From positions 7,965,501-8,029,500 of the forward strand of contig NZ_CP163520.1 in NCBI RefSeq assembly GCF_041080675.1: a stretch of DNA of 64,000 bases, written 5' to 3'. The number at the start of each line of letters is the position of its first letter. Positions within the stretch are counted from its first letter, which is position 1. Below the pieces are notes generated by a model, which was given only the letters and a program-made list of their open reading frames with translations, did no database searches and had not been told where the DNA came from. Shown here piece by piece: positions 53,834 through 61,337 of this stretch. The DNA comes from Streptomyces sp. cg36. Its GTDB lineage: Bacteria > Actinomycetota > Actinomycetes > Streptomycetales > Streptomycetaceae. A program made the position numbers and the translations under genes.

Positions 53834-55033
53834 ATGACGACTCGGTGGCGTGAAGAGCAGCTGGCGTCCATGACGGAGCTGACGAGCCGCTACGTCGCCT
53901 GGCTGCGGCTGCCCGCCCTCGTGCCCGTGCTGCTCGCCGCGCTGGCGGCCGAGCGGTATCTGAACGCGGGCGGTTTCTTCACCGTGTTCGGCCTGTACGC
54001 GGTGTGGTCGGTGGCGCGCCTGGTGCAGGTGCACCGGCAGCCGTCGGCCGGACCCGGCGGAGCGGTCCTGGCGGCCACGGTGGACGTGCTGGCCATCACC
54101 GCGATGGGCGCCCTGTCCGGGGGGCCGCACTCCTTCGTACGCTACGCGTACTACGTACTGCCGATGGCCAGCACCATGTGGCAGCGGCCCCGGCTCACCG
54201 CCTGGCTGAGTGCCGCCTGTATGGGCGGATACCTGGTGATGACGCTGCCGCACCTGCTGACGCACCACGACGCCGACGGGCTGCCGATCGCGGTGGACCT
54301 GGTGTACCTGCTGTGGGACGTCGGGGTGTGCGTGCTGGTGGCGGTGTTGCTGCGACGGCGCAGCAACCAGCTCGCGGAGCTCCTGGACAACCGGGAGTCG
54401 CTGCTGCGCAACGCCCTGGACGCGGAGGAACGCGAGCGGGCCCAGCTCGCCGACGCGCTGCACGACAGCGCGGTGCAGAACCTGCTGGCCGCGCTGCACG
54501 ACTTGGAGGAGGCCGCGGACGCGGCGCCGTCGGAAGCGTTGGAGCGGGCGTCGCACGAAGTGCGCGGATCGGTCAAGGAGATCCGGGACGTCATCTACGT
54601 CCTGCATCCGCAGGTCCTTGCCGCGGCCGGGATCGCACCCGCGCTGGAGTCCATCGGCGGCCGACTGGCACGGCGCGGGGGGTTCACGGTCCACTACGAC
54701 CTGCGCCTGGCGGAGCGGGGGCCGTTCGAGTCGCTGCTGTTCTCGGCGGCCCGCGAACTGCTCAACAACGTCGTCAAGCATGCCGGGGCGAAGAACGTGT
54801 GGGTGAGCCTGCGGCGGGACGGCGACGACGTGGTGCTGGCCGTGCGGGACGACGGCAAGGGGTTTGACCGCAGCGTCATCCAGGAGCGGTTGCGGGCCGG
54901 CCACATCGGGCTGGCCAGCCACTACGTACGGGTGGAGAGCGCGGGCGGGCGGTTCACGGTGGACAGCGCGCCCGGTGGCCCCACCGACGTGGAGGTCCGC
55001 CTGCCGGTGCGGACGCCCGCCGCGAAGGTCTGA
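53834..55033 (+). CDS. HisKA_3-type sensor histidine kinase 1 (orphan)
   Basis: A 399-residue kinase with six N-terminal transmembrane segments (~25-165), then the DHp region with EERERAQLADALHDSAVQNL (phospho-His) and HATPase (LLNNVVKHAGAKNVW, VRDDGKGFD, GHIGLASHYVRVESAGG). No response regulator gene is adjacent. It is a paralogue of kinase 2 at 56580. The ATG start is uncertain because only a weak ribosome site precedes it. It may phosphorylate the NarL-type regulator at 34561. Confidence 0.88.
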   Translation: MTTRWREEQLASMTELTSRYVAWLRLPALVPVLLAALAAERYLNAGGFFTVFGLYAVWSVARLVQVHRQPSAGPGGAVLAATVDVLAITAMGALSGGPHSFVRYAYYVLPMASTMWQRPRLTAWLSAACMGGYLVMTLPHLLTHHDADGLPIAVDLVYLLWDVGVCVLVAVLLRRRSNQLAELLDNRESLLRNALDAEERERAQLADALHDSAVQNLLAALHDLEEAADAAPSEALERASHEVRGSVKEIRDVIYVLHPQVLAAAGIAPALESIGGRLARRGGFTVHYDLRLAERGPFESLLFSAARELLNNVVKHAGAKNVWVSLRRDGDDVVLAVRDDGKGFDRSVIQERLRAGHIGLASHYVRVESAGGRFTVDSAPGGPTDVEVRLPVRTPAAKV

Positions 55034-55091
55034 GGGGAACCGCCTGGGCGGGCCGATCGGCGGAGCCGCGCTCACCAGGCCAAGCCCCCGG

Positions 55092-55125
55092 TCGGACCCG
55101 GCGCCGGGGCTGCCGGGCGTGCCAT
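55092..55125 (+). promoter_or_regulatory. Possible shared-module promoter of the MFS gene (weak)
   Basis: GGTCGGACCCGG holds a GGAC core starting at 55094. TGCCAT (55120-55125), 26 nt downstream, is a poor -10. The arrangement matches the others but the -10 does not. Confidence 0.25.
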
Positions 55126-55260
55126 CGTGAACTGCGCGGTCGCGGTGCCTGACCACCCCGGCCGCCTCATCCGCCGCCTCGCGGCCTTCCGCCTTCGCGT
55201 ACCCGGCCCCTGTGCGGGCCCCGTCGCGCTTTCGCCTGCCGCCGTCCTGGAGGGGACTTC

Positions 55261-56586
55261 ATGCTGCGCTCGTACCGTGACCTGTTCTCCGTGCCAGGGG
55301 CACGCCCCCTGCTGTCCGCGGGTGTGGTGGCCCGTCTTCCGCGGGCCATGGTGTGTCTGGGGATCATCACGATGATCTCGCTGCGCACGGGCAACTACGC
55401 GCTGGCCGGGGCGGTCTGCGCGACCTACTCCCTGGCGGTCGCGACCCTGGGGCCACTGGTGGCGCGCGGGGTCGACCGGTACGGACAGCGGCGCGCGGCG
55501 CGGGCCGCACTGGCCTTCGCCTTCCTCGCGCTCGGCGTGCTCGTCGGGTGCAGCTACTGGGGCGCGCCGGTGTGGACGCTGTTCCCGTGCGCGCTCGCCG
55601 CCGGGACGATGCCGAACATCGGCGGGCTGGCCCGGGCGCGCTGGGCGCACCTGTTCGGCGACACCCCGCCGCTGCACACCGCGTACGCGGCGGAGTCGGT
55701 CGCCGACGAGATCTCGTTCGTGACCGGTCCCATCCTCGCGGTCACGCTCTCGACGGCCTGGTTCCCGGAGGCCGGGGTACTGGCGGCGATCGGCATCGGC
55801 CTCGTGGGCACCCTCGCGCTCACCGCCCAGCGCCGCACCGAGCCGCCCGCCTCTTCCGCGCACGCGCGTCGGCCGACCGTGCTGCGCGATGCCGGGGTGC
55901 GCGCGCTGGTCCTGGTGTTCTGCGCGTTCGGCGCGATCTTCAGCACGGTCGAGGTCATCACCGTGGCCTTCGCCGCCTCGCACGGGCACCGGGGCCAGGC
56001 CGCCTTCGCGCTGGCCGCCTTCGGTGTCACCAGCGGAGTGTCCGGACTGATCGTGGGCGCCCGCAAGCTCCGCTCCTCGCCTCCGGTGCGGCTCGCGGTG
56101 TGCCTGCTGGCCCTGGCGGCCTCACTGGTTCCGCTGCCGTTCGTCGGCGGCATGACGGAACTGACCCTCACGCTGCTGGTGTGCGGGCTGTTCATCTCGC
56201 CGAGCCTGATCACCGCGTACGGCCTGATCGAACGCCTGGTGGACAGGAAGCAGCTCAACGAGGGGCTCACCTGGCTGCTGTCCGGCATCACCTTCGGGCT
56301 GGCGGTGGGTTCGCTGCTGGGAGGTGTCGCGACGGACTGGCTGGGCCCGCAGCGGGCCCTGTGGGTTCCCGTCGCCTGTGCGGTTGCCACGGCCGTCCTC
56401 GCCGTCGTGGGGATGCGGCGGCTGAGCGGGCGCCGGGCGGTACCGGCCCCGGCGGACGTGAACCCGACGGGAGACGAGCCCGCGGGCTGCGGAACCTGGG
56501 CCCTGCCCGAGGAGGCGGGGGAGAGGGGCGTCGTGGAGGCCCGCGCGGCGACGGGCCCGGTGCGGGCGGAGGCGAGACCATGCTGA
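55261..56586 (+). CDS. MFS transporter (12 TM)
   Basis: A 441-residue major-facilitator protein with about 12 transmembrane segments. It has ARGVDRYGQRRAARAALAFA between TM2 and TM3 and SPSLITAYGLIERLV late. It has the YcaD/sugar-efflux-like character of small Streptomyces MFS proteins. The C-terminal ~50 residues are hydrophilic. The ATG has GGAGG upstream. Its stop overlaps the kinase 2 start by seven bases, so transporter and kinase are co-translated, which suggests a sensing role together. Confidence 0.88.
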   Translation: MLRSYRDLFSVPGARPLLSAGVVARLPRAMVCLGIITMISLRTGNYALAGAVCATYSLAVATLGPLVARGVDRYGQRRAARAALAFAFLALGVLVGCSYWGAPVWTLFPCALAAGTMPNIGGLARARWAHLFGDTPPLHTAYAAESVADEISFVTGPILAVTLSTAWFPEAGVLAAIGIGLVGTLALTAQRRTEPPASSAHARRPTVLRDAGVRALVLVFCAFGAIFSTVEVITVAFAASHGHRGQAAFALAAFGVTSGVSGLIVGARKLRSSPPVRLAVCLLALAASLVPLPFVGGMTELTLTLLVCGLFISPSLITAYGLIERLVDRKQLNEGLTWLLSGITFGLAVGSLLGGVATDWLGPQRALWVPVACAVATAVLAVVGMRRLSGRRAVPAPADVNPTGDEPAGCGTWALPEEAGERGVVEARAATGPVRAEARPC

Positions 56587-57905
56587 GAGCGGGCTCGCCG
56601 CACGGGCGCACGGGCGGCGACGGCGGACAGGAGCCGGGCGCCCGGCGGGCGTTGGGCGGCTGGTCCCGGTGCGGCGGTGACTGGATGTGCCGCGCGGACC
56701 AGGCGGACCCGCAGCTGGAGCGGTGTGCGGCCGGGATGCGCTTGGCGCTCCTGGCGCCCCTCGTCCTGACGGGGCTGACCGTCATCGACAGCGGGGCACG
56801 CGGCGCGTACTGGGTGCTGCTGGCCGCGTTCGCCGTGTGGAGCGTGCTGCAGGCGTGGCACCTGCGGTGGCGTGCCGCCACGCGGCTGAACCAGGCGGTG
56901 GCGGTCCTGCTGACCGACCTGGCGGTGCTGGCGCTGCTGGCTGAGCTGAGCGGCGGGCCCTACTCGCCCGTGTGCTTCGTGTACTTCCTGGTCCCCCTGA
57001 CCACGGTGCTGTGGCAACTGCCGCGCGTCTCGGTGGTGGTGGGGATGCTGTGCATCGGGGTGTACGCGGTGCTGGCCCTGGTGAACCTGTCGCCGCCGCG
57101 GCGCTCCCCCGACCTCGGCATGGACCTGCTGATCCAAGGGGTCTACCTGATGTGGCTCAGCGGGGTCGCCACCACGCTCTGTGTGCTGCTGAGCAGGCGC
57201 TCGCGGCGGGTGGCGCAGCTGCTGAGCGCGAGCCAGACCCTGCTGGAGGACGCGCTCGCGGCGGAGGAGCGCGAACGGGCCGAACTGGCCGACCAGTTGC
57301 ACGACGGTGCCGTGCAGAGCCTCCTCGCGGCCTGCCAGGATCTGGAGGAGGTCGCCGAGGAAGGCACCTCCCCGGCGCTGGAACGGGCCACGGCCTGCGT
57401 GCGCCAGACCGTGGCGGAGCTGCGGGAGACCGTCCTGGACCTGCATCCGCAGGTGCTCGCCGCGGTCGGACTCGCCGAGGCCCTGCGCCAGGCGGGCGGG
57501 CGCGCCGCACAGCGCGGCGGCCTCGACGTGCGGTACGCGATGCAACCGCGCGGACACGTGCCGGGAGAGCCGTTGATCTACGCGGCGGTGCGCGAGGCAC
57601 TGGCCAACGTCGTACGCCACGCGGAGGCGACCCGGGTACGCATCGAGCTGCGCGGCGAGGACCGGCACACGGTAGCGTGCGTGGTGGACGACGGCGTCGG
57701 CTTCGCCCCGGCACTGCTGACGGCCCGCATCGCCGAGGGGCACATCGGGCTGGCCAGCCACCGGGTGCGCATCGAGAGCGCGGGCGGCACCTTCCGGGTC
57801 GAGAGCACTCCGGGGTGCGGCACCCGCGTCGAGATCCGGTTGCCGAGCGAAGGCGTGCGGTTGCGGCCCCGGGCACCGGGGGCCACGGCGGCGGCAGCGC
57901 GGTGA
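56580..57905 (+). CDS. HisKA_3-type sensor histidine kinase 2 (orphan)
   Basis: A 441-residue kinase, paralogous to kinase 1. It has about five to six transmembrane segments (~50-210), then EERERAELADQLHDGAVQSL (phospho-His), LHPQVLAAVGLAEALRQAGG, ALANVVRHAEATRVRIEL and GHIGLASHRVRIESAGGTFR. The ATG overlaps the MFS stop; GGAGGCG precedes it. There is no adjacent response regulator. The kinase may sense a transported compound or membrane state through its MFS partner. Confidence 0.88.
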   Translation: MLRAGSPHGRTGGDGGQEPGARRALGGWSRCGGDWMCRADQADPQLERCAAGMRLALLAPLVLTGLTVIDSGARGAYWVLLAAFAVWSVLQAWHLRWRAATRLNQAVAVLLTDLAVLALLAELSGGPYSPVCFVYFLVPLTTVLWQLPRVSVVVGMLCIGVYAVLALVNLSPPRRSPDLGMDLLIQGVYLMWLSGVATTLCVLLSRRSRRVAQLLSASQTLLEDALAAEERERAELADQLHDGAVQSLLAACQDLEEVAEEGTSPALERATACVRQTVAELRETVLDLHPQVLAAVGLAEALRQAGGRAAQRGGLDVRYAMQPRGHVPGEPLIYAAVREALANVVRHAEATRVRIELRGEDRHTVACVVDDGVGFAPALLTARIAEGHIGLASHRVRIESAGGTFRVESTPGCGTRVEIRLPSEGVRLRPRAPGATAAAAR

Positions 57906-58022
57906 GCCGGGAGCCCGGGCGGGGTGAGCGGGGCTCGGACGTGCGCTCGCGGCGGGGTGACGCCGTCCACGGGCGAAGAAGCCGATCGGCGCCGGGTGCG
58001 TCCCCTGCCGGGCCCCCCACTC

Positions 58023-58057
58023 GTGGGATCCGGCGGCGCTGCCGCGCTGCCTAGAGT
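58023..58057 (+). promoter_or_regulatory. Shared-module promoter upstream of candidate small RNA and MFS gene
   Basis: The -10 is TAGAGT (58052-58057). The core GGAT starts at 58026, 26 nt upstream, in CCCCACTCGTGGGATCC, very like the USP6 box. No coding region starts within 250 nt downstream. The 57906-58335 gap otherwise holds only the following RNA/terminator region. Confidence 0.6.
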
Positions 58058-58063
58058 CGACAG

Positions 58064-58177
58064 CGGTGCCAGGGGCACGGCGCTCTGGCGGCGGGCCGGG
58101 TAAACCCCCCGCGTCGGGCCGCAGCCCGCACCGTGGCGGCCGTACAGGCCGATGCCGTCGCATCGGCCTGTACGGCC
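58064..58177 (+). ncRNA. Candidate small RNA (~115 nt) ending in a perfect hairpin
   Basis: A stress-type promoter at 58052 is followed about 80 nt later by a perfect 18-bp hairpin (58138-58177). Transcription from ~58064 would give a ~115-nt RNA with no good ORF. The hairpin could instead be an attenuator in the leader of the MFS gene (starts 58336). Boundaries are inferred from the -10 and hairpin. Confidence 0.35.
58138..58177 (+). terminator. Perfect 18-bp hairpin
   Basis: GGCCGTACAGGCCGATGC (58138-58155) pairs perfectly with GCATCGGCCTGTACGGCC (58160-58177) over a 4-nt loop. No T run follows. It lies 233 nt after kinase 2 and 158 nt before the MFS start. Confidence 0.8.
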
Positions 58178-58335
58178 GCGCCCCGCCCCCCTGTCCGGTG
58201 TGCGGGTGAACAGATCCGCCCGTGCGCCGGCCCCGCCGCGCGCGGACAGTGAAAGTGAGCGCAACCCATGAGGATCCCCGAGATCACACCTGCCCGCCGC
58301 CCCACGCCCGCCAACACCCATGCGCGGGTGCGGTG

Positions 58336-59796
58336 ATGACGGGCCTCGGCTCGGCGCGTGCGCGTCTGCTGGTCCTGGTGTGCTGCCTGGCGGTGCTCAT
58401 GGTCGGCCTCGACAGCACGGCGCTCAACGTCGCACTGCCCGCCATGCAGAGGCAGTTGCACACCTCCGTCTCCGGCATGCAGTGGGTGGTCGACGCCTAC
58501 AACCTCGTGGTGGCCGCGTTGATCCTGCTCACCGGGTCGACCGGGGACCGCGTCGGTCGGCGCCGGGTCTTCATGGCCGGTGCTGCCCTGTTCGCCGTCG
58601 GATCCACGCTGTGCGCGCTGGCGTCGAGCCTGGAGTGCCTGGTGGGGTTCCGGGTGATCCAGGCGCTAGGCGGAGTGATGATCGCCCCCGCCTCCCTCTC
58701 CCTGATCACCCATGCCTTCCCGGACCAGGCCGTGCGCAGCCGGGCGATCGGTATCTGGAGCGCCGCGTTCGGCACCGGCCTCGCCCTCGGTCCGATCATC
58801 GGCGGCGCACTGGTGGCCAGTGCGGGGTGGCGTTCGATCTTCTGGATCAACGTGCCGGTCGCGGCGCTGGCCGTGGTGCTCTCCCACCGTTTCGTCGCCG
58901 AGTCGCGCGCGGCGCGGGCCCGGCGCGCCGACCCGGTGGCACAGCTGCTGGTCATCGTCCTGCTGGGCAGTGTGAGCTACGGGGTCATCGAGGCCCCGCG
59001 CAACGGCTGGACCTCGGGCCTGATCGTGGGCTGTCTCGCGGTCGCCGTCGCGGCGCTGGCCGCGCTCGTCGTATGGGAGCGCCGCAGGGACGAGCCGCTG
59101 GTGGAGACGCGGTTCTTCCGCAGCGTCCCGTTCAGCGGATCCGTGGTGGTCTCGCTGGCGTCGTTCGCCGCGCTCGGCGGATTCCTGTTCGTGAACACGC
59201 TCTACTTGCAGGACGTGCGGGGCATGAGCGCCCTGGCGGCGGGGCTGTGGATGCTGCCGATGGCGGCGATGACGGTGGTGTGCGCGCCGCTGGCGGGCCG
59301 GCTCGCGGGCCGGTCCGGGCCGCGGGTCCCCGTGGTCCTGTCCGGCGCCGCGATGGCTCTGAGCGGTCTGCTGCTCGCTGTCTGCCACGCCGAGTCGTCG
59401 GGGGTGGCGCTGTGCGTGGCGTACGCGCTGTTCGGTGCCTCGATCGGTCTGGTCGACGTGCCCGCTACGGCGCTGGCGGTGGCGGGCATGCCGAGGGAGC
59501 AGGCGGGCACCGCCTCCGCCATCACGATGTCGAGTTGCCGCATCGGTGTGGCGCTGGGTGTCGCGGTGTTCGGCTCGGTCCTGGCCGAAGGGCTGCACCG
59601 CACGACCGGTCACGCGGCGCGGCCGATGGCGGGCTTCCTGGCCGCGGCGCAGCCGATCTGGTGGCTCGTGGTGGGCTGCGGTCTTGTCGTCGGCCTGCTG
59701 GGCGTGCTCGTCAGCGGGGCCTGGGCCACCTCGACGGCCCGCGAGGCCGTGACCGGGCTGAGCCGGACCCCGGCCCTGGAAAACGCCGAGTCGTGA
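58336..59796 (+). CDS. DHA2-type MFS drug/proton antiporter (EmrB/QacA-like)
   Basis: A 486-residue multidrug exporter with about 14 transmembrane segments. It has LDSTALNVALPAMQRQL (TM1 motif), WVVDAYNLVVAALILLTGST, GDRVGRRRVF (motif A), LGPIIGGALVASAGWRSIFW (motif C). The ATG at 58336 or the GTG at 58333 is chosen because TM1 begins about ten residues later; the ribosome site is weak. It exports cationic or hydrophobic compounds by family analogy. Ends 25 bases before the convergent sortase gene. Confidence 0.9.
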   Translation: MTGLGSARARLLVLVCCLAVLMVGLDSTALNVALPAMQRQLHTSVSGMQWVVDAYNLVVAALILLTGSTGDRVGRRRVFMAGAALFAVGSTLCALASSLECLVGFRVIQALGGVMIAPASLSLITHAFPDQAVRSRAIGIWSAAFGTGLALGPIIGGALVASAGWRSIFWINVPVAALAVVLSHRFVAESRAARARRADPVAQLLVIVLLGSVSYGVIEAPRNGWTSGLIVGCLAVAVAALAALVVWERRRDEPLVETRFFRSVPFSGSVVVSLASFAALGGFLFVNTLYLQDVRGMSALAAGLWMLPMAAMTVVCAPLAGRLAGRSGPRVPVVLSGAAMALSGLLLAVCHAESSGVALCVAYALFGASIGLVDVPATALAVAGMPREQAGTASAITMSSCRIGVALGVAVFGSVLAEGLHRTTGHAARPMAGFLAAAQPIWWLVVGCGLVVGLLGVLVSGAWATSTAREAVTGLSRTPALENAES

Positions 59797-59821
59797 CCGC
59801 CGGACGAGCGGGGCGCGGGGG

Positions 59822-60469
59822 TCAGCCGGAGGAGGTCATGTCGGCGTAGGCCACGATGTTGTCGCTGTATCCGTCCGCGCCACGGGTGCCCCCGCAGGTG
59901 ACCAGCCGCAGCTGCGGCCCGCCCGACCCGCCGTACACCTCGTCGGCCGGGAAGCGGGACTTGGGATACTGACGCACCTCGCCCACGGTGAAGTGGACGG
60001 TGGAGCCGTCGGCGCGCGCCACGTCGACGCGGTCGCCGGGCCGCAGCCGCCCCACGTCGAAGAACGCGCCCTTGCCGTACACACCGACCGTGGAGTGCCC
60101 CAGCAGTACGGAGGCGCCGTCCTGCCCCGGCGTCGGTGAACCGCGGTACCAGCCGACGGGGGCGTCGCGTTCGATCGGAGGCACCTGCACCGTGCCGTCG
60201 CCCTCCAGACCGAGGGGGACCACCGGTGCCGAAAGGCCGAAGCGGGGGATGTCCACGCGGACCGGCTCGGAGCGGCCGAGCGGGGCGACGGAGCGGTTCG
60301 GGTGCACGGGGGCCGTGGTGGTGGGTGCGGTGGGCCGGGGCGGTGTGTCGGCGTCGGAGGGCCCGAACCAGAGGAATCCGATGAGCACCAGCGCGAGACC
60401 GGCGAGGAGTATGACGACGTACACCGGTCCCGGGGTGCGTCGAGTGGGGGTCTTGCGGTCGGAACGCAT
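59822..60469 (-). CDS. Class E/F-like sortase 2
   Basis: A 215-residue sortase with an N-terminal transmembrane helix (VYVVILLAGLALVLIGFLWF), a Pro/Thr linker and a catalytic domain. The catalytic His is in VLLGHSTVGVYGKGAFF, Cys in LVTCGGTRGADG, with an Arg at the same position after Cys as in sortase 1 (38127-38777). The ATG at 60467-60469 has GAGAGG upstream. It is a clear paralogue of sortase 1 but stands alone. Likely substrate class is as for sortase 1. Confidence 0.9.
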   Translation of the reverse strand: MRSDRKTPTRRTPGPVYVVILLAGLALVLIGFLWFGPSDADTPPRPTAPTTTAPVHPNRSVAPLGRSEPVRVDIPRFGLSAPVVPLGLEGDGTVQVPPIERDAPVGWYRGSPTPGQDGASVLLGHSTVGVYGKGAFFDVGRLRPGDRVDVARADGSTVHFTVGEVRQYPKSRFPADEVYGGSGGPQLRLVTCGGTRGADGYSDNIVAYADMTSSG

Positions 60470-60660
60470 CGTCAGGGCCTCTCTGCCGTAGGTCGCGGTG
60501 GTGGACGGCGTTCGCGCAGGACAGCCGGTCGCCGGGGCATTGCTCCACGGCCACCGGGGTGGGAACACGCGGCAATTGGCGCACGCGGTGGGGGAGTTGG
60601 CGGACCGCCAGCGGCCATGGCGGCGGGTGCGACGCGGCCGTCACCCGTGCTGACGCACGC

Positions 60661-60984
60661 TCAGCAGGAGCGGCGCAGCAGGGCACGCCGTTCGGTCGCG
60701 CTCATCCCGCCCCACACTCCGGTGGTCTCCTTGTTCCGCAGGGCCCAGGACAGGCACTCGGGCTGGACGGGGCAGGTGAAGCAGATCGCTTTGGCCCGCT
60801 CGACCTCGGCCGGGCTGGGCCCGTGGCGGCGGGGTGAGAAGAACACTTCCGGGGCCATGTCCCGGCAGGCCGCCGAGTGCCGCCAGTCCTCGCGGTCGCG
60901 GGGTGCGGGGCCGGTCCGCCGCTGGTGGCGTCGCAGGTACTGGAGGACGGCCGGGGCGAGTTGGGTGGTGGTCGCGCGATGCAC
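60661..60984 (-). CDS. WhiB-like Fe-S protein 2
   Basis: A 107-residue Wbl protein with standard spacing: SAACRDMAPEVFF, ICFTCPVQPECLSWALRN (C-x2-C-x5-C) and the turn GVWGGM. It ends in ERRALLRRSC with basic residues for DNA contact. The GTG start (60982-60984) has CAGGAG upstream; a longer open frame is not used. Target unknown. Confidence 0.9.
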   Translation of the reverse strand: MHRATTTQLAPAVLQYLRRHQRRTGPAPRDREDWRHSAACRDMAPEVFFSPRRHGPSPAEVERAKAICFTCPVQPECLSWALRNKETTGVWGGMSATERRALLRRSC

Positions 60985-61337
60985 AGGCGTCTCCTGTTCC
61001 GGTGAGGATACGGGCGCCGCGCGTATCCCTTCGGCCCTCGCGGACGCGGACGCGCGGTAGGCCGACACGGTAGGCAGGTGCCCCGGCGCCACGGTTCATC
61101 CCGGTGGGGGAGACGGCAGGGGAAGTGGTGTTCCTCTGCCGGACGCCGCCGCCGTTGTCGCGGCCGTCCACCGGCCGCCCCTCTCATCGGGGGACACTCC
61201 CGGCCCGCCGGGTCTCCTACGGTTCTGTCACGGCCACGGGACGGACGCGGCCCCCGTGCGCACACGTCTCGGACGTGCGGCCGGACAGACCTGTGCCCGT
61301 CACGTGGGCACGCCGACGCGGACGCGAGGTGGAAGAC
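60985..61337. other. Divergent intergenic region WhiB2 / PrpD-family gene
   Basis: There is no gene here. It holds the plus-strand shared promoter (61188-61223). On the minus strand TACCGT (61067-61072) may be the WhiB -10; a CGGGATGAACC element 29 nt upstream (61093-61103) resembles the USP4 box but at the wrong spacing. Confidence 0.5.
61188..61223 (+). promoter_or_regulatory. Shared-module promoter of the PrpD-family gene
   Basis: The -10 is TACGGT (61218-61223). The core GGAC starts at 61192, 26 nt upstream, in ATCGGGGGACACTCCCGG, the most DevR-like box of the set. Transcription would start near 61230, about 108 nt before the ATG. Confidence 0.6.
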
